Part shown: positions 27,105 to 35,239 of the stretch, piece after piece
How positions within the stretch are numbered: position 1 is the first letter of the stretch
Layout of the letters: each line of letters opens with the position of its first letter
Assembly: GCA_003576765.1 (NCBI GenBank)
Contig: QEVP01000026.1
Span: 1 to 39,296 of the forward strand
Length of the DNA stretch: 39,296 bases
DNA from: Pseudomonadota bacterium
GTDB lineage: Bacteria; Pseudomonadota; Alphaproteobacteria; Rhizobiales; Xanthobacteraceae
Direction: 5' to 3'
Notes under the pieces: model-generated
Told to the model about the DNA's origin: nothing
Databases searched by the model: none
What the model saw: the letters and a program-made list of their open reading frames with translations, nothing else
Made by a program: the position numbers and the translations under genes

Positions 27105-28246
27105 ATGAACAGACCGTTTGCGCCCACCGCCCTGATGCTGGGCAATTTCGCCACCGGCGTGTGCATCGTCGGCCCCGCCGCCATGCTGCCGGAACTGGCG
27201 CAGGGGCTTGCAGTCGGCATCCCCGAGGCGGGGCTGTTGATCACGTTCGGCGCCATCGCGCTGTGCATCGGCTCGCCGGCCTCGGCGTGGCTGACCGGCG
27301 GCCTCGACCGCCGCGTGCTGTTGACCGCGACCGCGCTGGTCATTGCCGTTACCAACTTCGCTTCGGCGCTGGCGCCGGGCTATGCCAGCCTGATGGCGAT
27401 CCGCCTGGTGATGCTGGCGGTGGCGGCGCTGTTCACGCCGCAGGCGGCCGGTGCGGCGGCACTGCTGGTGCCGCCTTCGAGGCGCGGCAGCACGATGTCC
27501 TACGTCTTTCTCGGCTGGTCGCTGGCGATGGCGGCCGGGCTGCCGGCGGTCGCGACGATGGCCGGCTATGTCGGCTGGCGCGTCGCCTATGGCTTCATCG
27601 GCGCGCTCGGGCTGGCGAGCGCCCTGCTGTTGTGGTGGCGGCTGCCGCGCGGGCTGAAGGGCGCGCCGGTCGATCTCGGCACCTGGGTGGCGCTGGCGCG
27701 CAACCCGCTGGTGATGGTGCTGCTACTCATCACCACGCTGCAGATGGGCGGCCAGTTCATCGTCCTGACCTTCATCGGGCCGCTGCTGGCCTTGTTCATC
27801 GCCGCCGGGCCGCAGGATATCGCGGTGATTTTCTTCATCTACGGCGTCACCGGCTTCGTCGGCAACGTCGTTGCCAGCCGCATCGTCGATTCCGTCGGCG
27901 CCTACCGCACCTCGCTGTTGTTCACCGCCCTGGTGCTGGCCGGGCTCGCCGGCTGGACGGTGGGCGCGGGCAGCTATCTGGCGTTGGCGGTGGCGACGGC
28001 GCTGTGGGGGCTCGGCTTCGCGGCGTCGAACTCGATGCAGCAGGTGCGCTGTCGGCCGCCGCGCCGGAGGCGACCGGCGCCTCGGTGTCGCTCAACACCT
28101 CGGTGCTCTATATCGGCCAGGGCTGGGGCTCGGCCATCGGCGGCCTGTTCTACGTGCGCGAGCTTTACGGCGCCATCGGCCTGGCCGCCTGCGGCGTGCT
28201 CGTCGTGGCGCTGGCGCTGGTGGCGGCGACGCGGAAGGCCGGCTGA
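27105..28246 (+). pseudogene. MFS transporter with one-base frameshift
   Basis: Two adjoining frames together make one 12-segment major facilitator protein. Frame 1 runs from ATG 27105 (after AGGACGG) through ASNSMQQVR at 28049; frame 2 carries on with LSAAAPEATGASVSLNTS to the stop 28244-28246. Adding a single C in GTGCGC-TGTCG restores a continuous protein of about 380 residues. No slippery run is present. As it stands the product would lose its last two segments. It resembles drug or arabinose efflux MFS proteins; substrate unknown. It is divergent from thrS and convergent with yidD. Confidence 0.85.
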
Positions 28247-28250
28247 GGCT

Positions 28251-28586
28251 CTACTCGGCGCCGTCGTTGACGCCGCGCCAGCGGCCGTAGCGCCACGGCA
28301 GATACCAGCGCGCGTCGGCGCGCACCTGCCGCGGCACATTGTCGATGCCGGACGTGCCCCATGGCTGGCAGCGCAACAGCCGTGCCAGCGTCATCCAGCC
28401 GCCGGCCCACAGGCCGTGGCGGGCGAGCGCCTCGTCGCCGTACTGCGAGCAGGTCGGCAGGTGCCGGCAATTGTAGCCGACGAGCGGCGACAGGGTATGG
28501 CGGTAGACCCAGATCAGCGCGCGACCGCCGTTGCGCGGCAGATGCTGCAACGTGCTGCGGCAATGCGGGCAGGTCGAGCACGTCAT
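28251..28586 (-). CDS. yidD: Membrane protein insertion efficiency factor YidD
   Basis: A 111-residue YidD protein, which helps membrane protein insertion with YidC. The signature YRHTLSPLVGYNCRHLPTCS followed by QYGDEALARHG is unmistakable, with the Trp-rich WGTSGIDNVP later. It is longer than the usual 70-90 residues: an N-terminal MTCSTCPHC adds three cysteines, and a TTG about 13 codons in is an alternative start. The usual rpmH-rnpA neighbours are absent. Confidence 0.92.
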   Translation of the reverse strand: MTCSTCPHCRSTLQHLPRNGGRALIWVYRHTLSPLVGYNCRHLPTCSQYGDEALARHGLWAGGWMTLARLLRCQPWGTSGIDNVPRQVRADARWYLPWRYGRWRGVNDGAE

Positions 28587-28792
28587 GGGTGGATTCCAGG
28601 GACCAGCACCACGGTTCCGGGATGGAACCGGCAGGAAAGGTGACACTTTCGAAATATCGCTGCGCCGCAGCCGCAATGCAACGCAGGATAACTGGACGGT
28701 GAGGCGTGCGGCCGTTATTTTCACTGGAAGCTCCGGGGCGAAGAGCGATCGCGCCGACGGCTGGCCGTTGGGGTGCGCAGAGGGGAAGAATT

Positions 28793-29713
28793 TTGCGCGT
28801 TGCAGGCTTGCGGGTGTTTCGCCGCGCATGGCGTCGTGTCCTGACGGGCGCCGGAGCGGCTGCGGTGCTGATCGCTGTGCCGGGTGTCGGCCACGTCGAC
28901 CCGGTGATGCCGGCTGCGTCCGCGGCCCCGGCCGATGCCCGCAAGCAGCCGATGCAGTTTTCCTGGCATACGCGGGGCGAGGGGACGCCCGGCCTCGTCT
29001 TCGCCGTCGGCTCGGTGACCGGCGACACGCCGGCGGCGTTTGAGCGGCTCGCGAGCGCCCACGATCTGCGCGGCGCGACGATGGTGCTCAATTCCGTCGG
29101 CGGCTCGGTGCTCGACACGCTGACGCTCGGCCGGCGCTGGCGCGAACTCGGCATGGCCACCACCGTCGGCACCGCAACCAGGACGGATGGCAGGGGCGGT
29201 GCGGCCGTCGGCATCCGCCCCGACGCGGCCTGCGAATCGATGTGCGCGTTTCTGCTGCTTGCCGGCACGAACCGTTATGTGCCGCCGGGCGCCCGCGTGC
29301 GCGTCCACCAGATCTGGCTCGGCGATCGCGTCGGCGATGCGCGGGAAGCGAACTACAGCGCGCAGGACATGACCATCGTGCAGCGCGACGTCGGACGGCT
29401 GGCCCAGTACACCTTCGAGATGGGCGGCTCCGGCGCGCTGTTGTCGATCGCGCTCAGCGTGCCGCCGTGGGAGCCGCTGCACGAACTGTCGCCGGATGAG
29501 CTGGTCGCCGCCCGTCTGGTGACGCGCGACGGCGGCGCCATCGCCGCGACCAATCGCGCCGCGCCGAAGCCGGTGCAGGATCGTCTCGCCGTCAGCGGTG
29601 GCGGGCGCGCGCCGGCGGCGGGCACGGCGCGTCTCGGCGAGGCTGCTCCCGCCGCCGCGGAGGCCACCGCGACCGGCGGCGTCGCCCACGGCCAGCCTGC
29701 CGCGGCGCAATAA
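28793..29713 (+). CDS. Periplasmic ClpP/crotonase-fold protein
   Basis: A 306-residue exported protein. A signal peptide lies at about 1-44. The mature part has the ClpP-like pattern: LNSVGGSVLDTLTLG, then ACESMCAFLLLAGTNRYV with a Ser after CE in the position of the serine nucleophile, then GARVRVHQIW with a candidate His. It resembles COG3904-type predicted periplasmic proteins of rhizobia. The TTG at 28793 is chosen because AGGGGA (28781-28786) precedes it. A GTG at 28706 is in frame but lacks a good site. Activity is unproven. Confidence 0.82.
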   Translation: MRVAGLRVFRRAWRRVLTGAGAAAVLIAVPGVGHVDPVMPAASAAPADARKQPMQFSWHTRGEGTPGLVFAVGSVTGDTPAAFERLASAHDLRGATMVLNSVGGSVLDTLTLGRRWRELGMATTVGTATRTDGRGGAAVGIRPDAACESMCAFLLLAGTNRYVPPGARVRVHQIWLGDRVGDAREANYSAQDMTIVQRDVGRLAQYTFEMGGSGALLSIALSVPPWEPLHELSPDELVAARLVTRDGGAIAATNRAAPKPVQDRLAVSGGGRAPAAGTARLGEAAPAAAEATATGGVAHGQPAAAQ

Positions 29714-29800
29714 CTCCTGCTTTTTTGGTCGGTCTGCACGCTGCTTCGGGCAGCCGTGTACGACCTTTGCCGCAATTGCGCCGGCCGCCTAAATCGGCAC

Positions 29801-29814
29801 ATGATGGCCGATAA
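29801..29814 (+). promoter_or_regulatory. Conserved leader block before substrate-binding gene 1
   Basis: ATGATGGCCGATAA occurs here and at 31168-31181, in each case with the block's last base 24 nt before the first base of the downstream ATG. The flanking bases are also similar (AAATCGG upstream, CATA-ATCC downstream). It may be an operator or part of the 5' leader. Confidence 0.5.
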
Positions 29815-29837
29815 CATAATCCATCCGGGAGGAATGT

Positions 29838-31058
29838 ATGCGTACCAAGGTGTCAGCCCTGCTGCTGGGGGCTTCGGTGGCGTTAATCGCCGCAAGCGGC
29901 GCGCTCGCTCAGGACAAGACGGTCAAGATCGGCGTGCTCAACGACCAGTCGAGCCTCTATGCAGACCTGGCCGGCCCCGGATCGACGCTCGCCGCGCAGA
30001 TGGCGGTCGAGGATTCCGGCATGGTTGCCAAGGGCTGGAAGATCGATATCGTCGTCGGCGACCATCAGAACAAGCCGGACGTCGGCGTCAACATCGCGCG
30101 GCAGTGGTTCGACGTCGACAAGGTCGATGTGGTTGTCGACAATCCGACCTCCTCGGTCGCGCTCGCCGTCAACAACCTCGTGAAGGAGAAGAACAAGGTT
30201 CTTCTCAACTCCGGCGCCGGCACCTCCGACCTGACCAACAAGGCCTGTTCGCCCAACACGGTTCACTGGACCTACGACACCTTCATGCTGGCGCACGGCA
30301 CCGGCACCGCGCTGACCAAGAGCGGCGGCGACACCTGGTTCTTCCTGACCGCCGATTATGCGTTCGGCGCGGCGCTGGAGCGCGACACCTCCGAGGCGGT
30401 GAAGGCGATCGGCGGCAAGGTGGTGGGCGGCGTCAAGCACCCGATTAACACCGCCGACTTCTCCTCGTTCCTGTTGCAGGCGCAGGCCTCCAAGGCCAAG
30501 GTCATCGGCCTTGCCAATGCCGGTGGCGACACCATCAACGCCATCAAGCAGGCGTCGGAGTTCGGCATCGTGGCGGGCGGCCAGAAGCTTGCCGGCCTGT
30601 TGATGTTCATCACCGATATCCACGCGCTCGGCCTCAAGGTCGCCAACGGCCTCAACCTGACCGAAAGCTTCTACTGGGACCTCAACGACAACACGCGCGC
30701 CTTCTCCAAGCGGTTCAACGAGCGCTCGTCGAACAAGAGCATGCCGACGATGGTGCATGCCGGCGTCTATGCCGCGCTGCTGCATTACTTCAAGGCGCTC
30801 GACGCGCTCGGCAGCAATCCGCATGACGGCGTGAAGGTGGTCGAGAAGATGAAGTCGATGCCGACCGACGACATCCTGTTCGGCAAGGGCGAGATCCAGC
30901 CGAACGGCCGCAAGATTCACCCGGCGTATCTGTTCGAGGTGAAGAAGCCCGAGGAATCTAAGGGACCGTGGGATTACTACAAGCTGGTCGCCACCATTCC
31001 CGCCGACCAGGCCTTTACGACGCTCGACAAGAGCACCTGCCCGCTGGTGAAGAAGTAA
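29838..31058 (+). CDS. ABC transporter substrate-binding protein, LivK type, paralogue 1
   Basis: A 406-residue periplasmic binding protein of the branched-chain amino acid/amide group (Peripla_BP_6). A signal peptide ends near ALAQ-D (residue 25). The first strand KIGVLNDQSSLYADLAGPGS holds the ligand loop. The stretch from NTADFSSFLLQAQ to ASEFGIV is identical to the neighbour gene. The ATG at 29838 follows GGGAGGA. No permease or ATPase gene is adjacent, so it must use a transporter encoded elsewhere. The ligand is not known. Confidence 0.93.
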   Translation: MRTKVSALLLGASVALIAASGALAQDKTVKIGVLNDQSSLYADLAGPGSTLAAQMAVEDSGMVAKGWKIDIVVGDHQNKPDVGVNIARQWFDVDKVDVVVDNPTSSVALAVNNLVKEKNKVLLNSGAGTSDLTNKACSPNTVHWTYDTFMLAHGTGTALTKSGGDTWFFLTADYAFGAALERDTSEAVKAIGGKVVGGVKHPINTADFSSFLLQAQASKAKVIGLANAGGDTINAIKQASEFGIVAGGQKLAGLLMFITDIHALGLKVANGLNLTESFYWDLNDNTRAFSKRFNERSSNKSMPTMVHAGVYAALLHYFKALDALGSNPHDGVKVVEKMKSMPTDDILFGKGEIQPNGRKIHPAYLFEVKKPEESKGPWDYYKLVATIPADQAFTTLDKSTCPLVKK

Positions 31059-31066
31059 GCGACGCG

Positions 31067-31097
31067 GCCGTCCGGCGGCGAGCGGTCGCCGGACGGC
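31067..31097 (+). terminator. Stem-loop between the paralogous binding-protein genes
   Basis: A perfect 11-bp stem, GCCGTCCGGCG (31067-31077) with CGCCGGACGGC (31087-31097), 9-nt loop, 8 bp after the stop codon. It lacks a T run, so it may stabilise the mRNA 3' end rather than terminate. Confidence 0.5.
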
Positions 31098-31167
31098 AGC
31101 CCGATGCGGCGAGCGCAACCGCGCGACAGCCCGGACCGGAGGATTGCGCCCGCCAGCAAATCGGTCA

Positions 31168-31181
31168 ATGATGGCCGATAA
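31168..31181 (+). promoter_or_regulatory. Conserved leader block before substrate-binding gene 2
   Basis: An exact repeat of ATGATGGCCGATAA from 29801-29814, at the same distance from the start codon, showing that the duplication included upstream control DNA. Confidence 0.5.
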
Positions 31182-31204
31182 TCATATCCAAAGAGGAGGA
31201 ACGT

Positions 31205-32425
31205 ATGCGTGCCAAAGTGTCAGCCCTGTTGCTGGGGGCGGCGATGGTATTGTCCGCCGCTGGCGGCGCAATGGCCCAGGACAAGACGGTCAAGATCGGC
31301 GTGCTCAACGATCAGTCCGGCCTTTACGCCGATGTGACCGGCCCCAATTCGGTGCTCGCGGCGCAGATGGCCGTTGAGGATTCGGGGCTGACCGCCAAGG
31401 GCTGGAAGATCGACATCGTCGTCGGCGATCACCTGCACAAGCCCGACGTCGGCGTCAACATCGCGCGGCAGTGGTTCGATCGCGACAAGGTCGATGTCAT
31501 CGTCGATGTGCCGACCTCCTCGGTGGGACTGGCCGTCAACAACGTCGTGAAAGAAAAGAACGGCGTCTATCTCAATTCGGGAACGGGTTCGTCCGACCTG
31601 ACCAACAAGGCGTGCTCACCGAATACCATCCACTGGGCCTACGACACCTATCTGCTCGCCAACGGCACCGGCAGCGCGCTGGTCAAGAGCGGCGGCGATA
31701 CCTGGTTCTTCCTGACCGCCGACTATGCGTTCGGCACGGCGCTGGAACGCGACACCACCGAGGCGCTCACCAAGCTCGGCGGCAAGGTGGTGGGCGGTGT
31801 CCGCCACCCGCTCAACACGGCTGACTTCTCCTCGTTCCTGCTGCAGGCGCAGGCTTCCAAGGCCAAGGTGATCGGTCTTGCCAATGCCGGCGGCGATACC
31901 ATCAATGCCATCAAGCAGGCGTCCGAGTTCGGCATCGTGTCGGGCGGCCAGAAGCTCGCCGGCCTGTTGATGTTCATCACCGACATCCACTCGCTCGGGC
32001 TCAAGGTCGCCAACGGCCTGAACTTCACCGAGCCGTTCTACTGGGACCTCAACGACAACACCCGCGCCTTCTCCAAGCGGTTCCAGGAGCGCGCCAAGAA
32101 CAAGAGCATGCCGACGACCGTGCACGCCGGCGTGTACGCTTCTCTCCTGCATTACTTCAAGGTGCTGGAGGCGATGGGCGGCAATTCGCACGATGGCCTG
32201 AAGATCGTCGAGAAGATGAAGGCGACGCCGACCGACGACATCCTGTTCGGCAAGGGCGAGATCCAGCCGAACGGTCGCAAGATTCATCCGGCGTATCTGT
32301 TCGAGGTGAAGAAGCCCGAGGAATCCAAGGGGCCGTGGGACTATTACAAGCTGGTCGCCACCATTCCCGCCGACCAGGCCTTTACGCCGCTCGACAAGAG
32401 CGCCTGTCCGCTCCTGAAGAAATAG
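31205..32425 (+). CDS. ABC transporter substrate-binding protein, LivK type, paralogue 2
   Basis: A 406-residue protein, the same length as paralogue 1 and by eye about 85% identical, with no gaps. Differences cluster in the signal peptide and the N-terminal lobe loops (SSLYADLAGPGS versus SGLYADVTGPNS; NPTSSVALAVNN versus VPTSSVGLAVNN), which line the ligand cleft in this fold, so a different ligand range is plausible. The ATG at 31205 follows GAGGAGG. The TAG stop (32423-32425) coincides with the start of a MITE-like element. Confidence 0.93.
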   Translation: MRAKVSALLLGAAMVLSAAGGAMAQDKTVKIGVLNDQSGLYADVTGPNSVLAAQMAVEDSGLTAKGWKIDIVVGDHLHKPDVGVNIARQWFDRDKVDVIVDVPTSSVGLAVNNVVKEKNGVYLNSGTGSSDLTNKACSPNTIHWAYDTYLLANGTGSALVKSGGDTWFFLTADYAFGTALERDTTEALTKLGGKVVGGVRHPLNTADFSSFLLQAQASKAKVIGLANAGGDTINAIKQASEFGIVSGGQKLAGLLMFITDIHSLGLKVANGLNFTEPFYWDLNDNTRAFSKRFQERAKNKSMPTTVHAGVYASLLHYFKVLEAMGGNSHDGLKIVEKMKATPTDDILFGKGEIQPNGRKIHPAYLFEVKKPEESKGPWDYYKLVATIPADQAFTPLDKSACPLLKK

Positions 32426-32528
32426 GGCGTTTTCGAGCGAAGTGGAAACCGGTTCGCGTGAAGAAAACGCGACAAAACAAAATCCTAGAGCTCCGCTTCT
32501 GATTCCATCAGAAGCGGAAAAGCTCTAG
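32423..32528 (+). mobile_element. MITE-like element, copy C
   Basis: Same orientation as copy A. It starts TAGGGCGTTTTCGAGCGAAG and ends AGCTCTAG. Its first three bases are the stop codon of the preceding binding-protein gene. Hairpins GCGTTTTC/GAAAACGC and CCGCTTCTGAT/ATCAGAAGCGG are intact. Confidence 0.8.
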
Positions 32529-32548
32529 ATTGCTGAAAACGAAAAAGG

Positions 32549-32580
32549 AAAAAACGCCCGGCAGCGGTGGCTGCCGGGCG
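32549..32580 (-). terminator. Intrinsic terminator of the UspA gene
   Basis: An 11-bp stem CGCCCGGCAGC (32555-32565) with GCTGCCGGGCG (32570-32580), 4-nt loop. On the minus strand it is followed by TTTTTT (32554-32549) and a second T run. It lies 35 bp after the UspA stop. Confidence 0.85.
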
Positions 32581-32615
32581 TCGTCGTTCTGGCTTTATGA
32601 CTTTACCGGTCGGCC

Positions 32616-33062
32616 TTACCGGATGACATGGACCGGGATGGTGGTGTGAACCAGCACCTCCGAGGTCTGGCTGCCGAGCAAGAACTTGCTGACGCCGCGG
32701 CGGCCGTGCGACGACATCACGATCAGGTCGCAGCCCTTGCGCTTCGCCGTGCGGATGATCGCCTCCGCCGGGAATTCGTCGGTCTCGCGCTCGACCTCGA
32801 CGGTGACGCCAAGCTCGGCCGCCTTCTTCATGATCGGGTCGGAGAGCTTCCGCACCTCTTCATCCATCTGGTGCTCGTACAGGCCAAGCGGATTGTCCAT
32901 TCCGCCCTGCACGGCGGCCTGCACCGCGGTGGCGGACAGCGGTTCGGTCACGGTCAGGACGGTGACCTTGGCACCGAGCGGTTTGGCGAGCGCCAGCCCG
33001 TGCTCGACGCCCTTGTCGGCAAGTTCGGAGCCGTCCGTGGCAATCAGGATATGCTTGTACAT
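32616..33062 (-). CDS. Universal stress protein, UspA family
   Basis: A 148-residue cytoplasmic single-domain Usp. It starts with HILIATDGSELADKG and carries the ATP-binding signature SSHGRRGVSKFLLGSQTSEV (G-2x-G-6x-G-S type) near the C-terminus, so it should bind nucleotide. The ATG at 33062 follows GGAGAAA and a strong terminator lies downstream. The expected role is stress survival; no specific partner is indicated. Confidence 0.95.
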   Translation of the reverse strand: MYKHILIATDGSELADKGVEHGLALAKPLGAKVTVLTVTEPLSATAVQAAVQGGMDNPLGLYEHQMDEEVRKLSDPIMKKAAELGVTVEVERETDEFPAEAIIRTAKRKGCDLIVMSSHGRRGVSKFLLGSQTSEVLVHTTIPVHVIR

Positions 33063-33172
33063 GGCTTTCTCCAGTCACTATGCGGGAACGCCCGCCGCTT
33101 GCGGGGCAGGCATGAGGCGGCAACGGCCATGGTGGCCGGCAAAACGATGCAATGGCAAGTCGTCCCGAGCGC

Positions 33173-33568
33173 TTAGCCGACCAGCCGCGCGATGGGCTGC
33201 TCGCGCCTGAGGGCGTTGAGCGTCAGGGTGTTCGGACAATAGTCCTCGTAGGCCTGGCGGGCGGTGCCCTCGTCGAGATGGTGGCGGCAGACGCTGCGCG
33301 CGATACATTCCGAGCAGACCACGCTCATGTCGCGGAAAACCGCCGGATAGGTGCGCTTGACCCGGCCGATATCGAGCGCCAGCGTGTCCATCAACTGCTC
33401 CAGCTCGTCCTCACGGTAGTTGCCTTGCGCCGAAAGGATTTCGAGCGTTGCCCGGTCGACCCCGGTGTCGCGTGCAAGCTCGTCGCGCTGCGCCGGATCG
33501 AGCGCATTGAATTCACGCACTGAAATCTGGCGCGAGCGCCATTTCTTCCACAGGTCCGAGACGGTCAT
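33173..33568 (-). CDS. DUF6455-like cysteine-containing protein
   Basis: A 131-residue protein. The N-terminal part (about 1-75) is helical and the C-terminal part has four cysteines, C85, C88, C94 and C111, in CSECIARSVC and YCPNTLTLNAL. This matches what I recall of DUF6455, common in alphaproteobacteria, and could bind a metal or iron-sulfur cluster. The ATG at 33568 is used. It is 110 bp before UspA on the same strand, so joint expression is possible. Confidence 0.8.
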   Translation of the reverse strand: MTVSDLWKKWRSRQISVREFNALDPAQRDELARDTGVDRATLEILSAQGNYREDELEQLMDTLALDIGRVKRTYPAVFRDMSVVCSECIARSVCRHHLDEGTARQAYEDYCPNTLTLNALRREQPIARLVG

Positions 33569-33723
33569 GGCTGCCTCCGGCTTTCGATGCAGCCAAGTTT
33601 GCCCTCAACCCGGAAACCGGTTGTTGATCCAGCGCAACTTTCGTGCGGGACGGGGAGGGGCGGCAGCCGGGCAGGCGGGCCATGTTGCGGCCGCGCCCAA
33701 CAAGGCCGGCGCATCTACCTTAC

Positions 33724-33785
33724 CCTCTCCCGCGAAGCGGGAGAGGGATAAAGGCAGGGAGCCATGCCCGGATCGATCCGGGCAT
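33724..33785. repeat. Two REP-type hairpins
   Basis: CCCTCTCCCG pairs with CGGGAGAGGG (33724-33747), and ATGCCCGGAT pairs with ATCCGGGCAT (33764-33785). The second resembles the CCGGGCAT ends of the REP-type repeats elsewhere in the window. They follow the flavoprotein stop and could act as a transcript end. Confidence 0.65.
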
Positions 33786-33818
33786 CGTGAAAGCTCAATC
33801 CCTTGGAAGCAAAACGCT

Positions 33819-35096
33819 TTAGCTGAACATGTCGGCGATGATGCCGGCATACCAGCTCATGTTTTCTTCCTGGGTTGCTTTCCGCACCTCGTCGGTTTCG
33901 CCCGGCTTGGAGATGAAGCCTTCGACTTCGGCGATCTTGCCGTCCTTCGGCTCGTAGCGGCCGCCGACCTTGATGGCGTCGTCGGTATCGACCAGGCTCC
34001 AGCAGGTGTTGGTGTAGCGGGCCGGGAAGGTGCGCGCGCCGGTCAGTTCGCCACGGATCACCATCGCCGCGACCTTGGCCTGGCTGTTGGCCGAGAACGC
34101 CGACTTCGGCATGGCGCCGGCGATCGACGCATCGCCCAGCACGAAGATGTTGGGATCGACCGTCGATTTCATCGAGGCGGCATCGATGGCGCAGAAGCCG
34201 CCGGCCGGCGCCAGCCCCGCCTGCTGGGCGATGGCGCCCGCCATCTGCGCCGGGATGACGTTGACGAAGGCGCAGTTCTTGTAGGTTTCGAAGCCGGTCA
34301 CCACGGTATTGGTAGCCGGATCGACCGACTTGATGCCGTCGTTCACGCCCGGACCGATCCACTCGATCATGGTGCCGTAGCGCTTCTCCCAGTCCGGCTG
34401 GAACACGCCCTGCTTGGAGAACTTGTCCTTCGGGTCGAGGATGATGATGCGGGCGTCCTTGCGGCCGGTGGCTTTCAGCACATGGGCGAACATCGAGGCG
34501 CGCTCGTAGGGGCCGGGCGGGCAGCGATAGGGGTTGGGCGGGGCGACCATGACGATGACGCCGCCGTTCGGCACCTTGTCGAGCTTTTCCTTGATGAGCC
34601 TGGTCTGCTTGCCGGGCTTCCAGCCGTGCGGCATCGCTTCCTCGGCCTCCTTCGACCATCCAGGCACGGAATCGTATTTGAGGTCGATGCCGGGCGACAC
34701 CACGAGGCGGTCGTAGGGCAGGCGCTGGCCGCTGGCGAGCACCACTTCCTTCTTGTCGCGGTCGATCGCGGTGGCGCGAGTATGCGCCAGCGTGATGCCG
34801 TGGTTTTTGGCCAGTGCGTCGTATTTGTGAACGATGGCCTCGTAAGGCTTGAAGCCGCCGATATAGAGGTTGGAGTGGAAGCAGGTCTGGTAGCTGTCGT
34901 TCTCCTCGACCAGCGTCACCGCGATGGCGCCCTGGCTGTCCTTGGCGATGTATTTCGCCGCGGTCGTCCCGCCCGCGCCGCCGCCGATCACCACCACGCG
35001 CGGCTTGGCCTGGCCCAGCACGGCCGGTGCGCCGAGCACCGTCGCGCCGGTCAGCGCAAGGCTCGAAACCATGAAAGAGCGCCGATTGATAGACAT
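33819..35096 (-). CDS. soxF: Flavocytochrome c sulfide dehydrogenase flavoprotein (SoxF/FccB)
   Basis: A 425-residue periplasmic FAD protein that oxidises sulfide and passes electrons to a partner cytochrome c. A Tat signal (NRRSFMVSSLALTG) opens it; VVVIGGGAGGTTAAKYI (34-50) binds FAD. C192 (NPYRCPPGPYE) and C365 (NTCWSLVD) correspond in spacing to the redox disulfide of Allochromatium FccB. FVLGDASIAGAMPKSA is the second FAD motif. The ATG at 35096 follows GGGAGGAT. It lies 143 bp after the cytochrome c gene and ends the sox cluster. Confidence 0.92.
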   Translation of the reverse strand: MSINRRSFMVSSLALTGATVLGAPAVLGQAKPRVVVIGGGAGGTTAAKYIAKDSQGAIAVTLVEENDSYQTCFHSNLYIGGFKPYEAIVHKYDALAKNHGITLAHTRATAIDRDKKEVVLASGQRLPYDRLVVSPGIDLKYDSVPGWSKEAEEAMPHGWKPGKQTRLIKEKLDKVPNGGVIVMVAPPNPYRCPPGPYERASMFAHVLKATGRKDARIIILDPKDKFSKQGVFQPDWEKRYGTMIEWIGPGVNDGIKSVDPATNTVVTGFETYKNCAFVNVIPAQMAGAIAQQAGLAPAGGFCAIDAASMKSTVDPNIFVLGDASIAGAMPKSAFSANSQAKVAAMVIRGELTGARTFPARYTNTCWSLVDTDDAIKVGGRYEPKDGKIAEVEGFISKPGETDEVRKATQEENMSWYAGIIADMFS

Positions 35097-35239
35097 CCTA
35101 TTATCCTCCCTGACTTAAATTGCGTGAAGCTGGGGCGTCGGTGCAAAAGCTGCACCATTCATGGCGTCAAAACCGGCAGCCCGCAAAGCGCTAACTGTCG
35201 CGCCGGGCGGGACGGGCGGGTCGGCTCCGGCAGCCCGCA

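Noticed and set aside
28020..28060. Programmed frameshifting in the MFS gene
   Set aside because: No slippery heptamer, stop-adjacent signal or downstream stem was seen, and MFS proteins are not known to use it; a deletion or sequence error is simpler.
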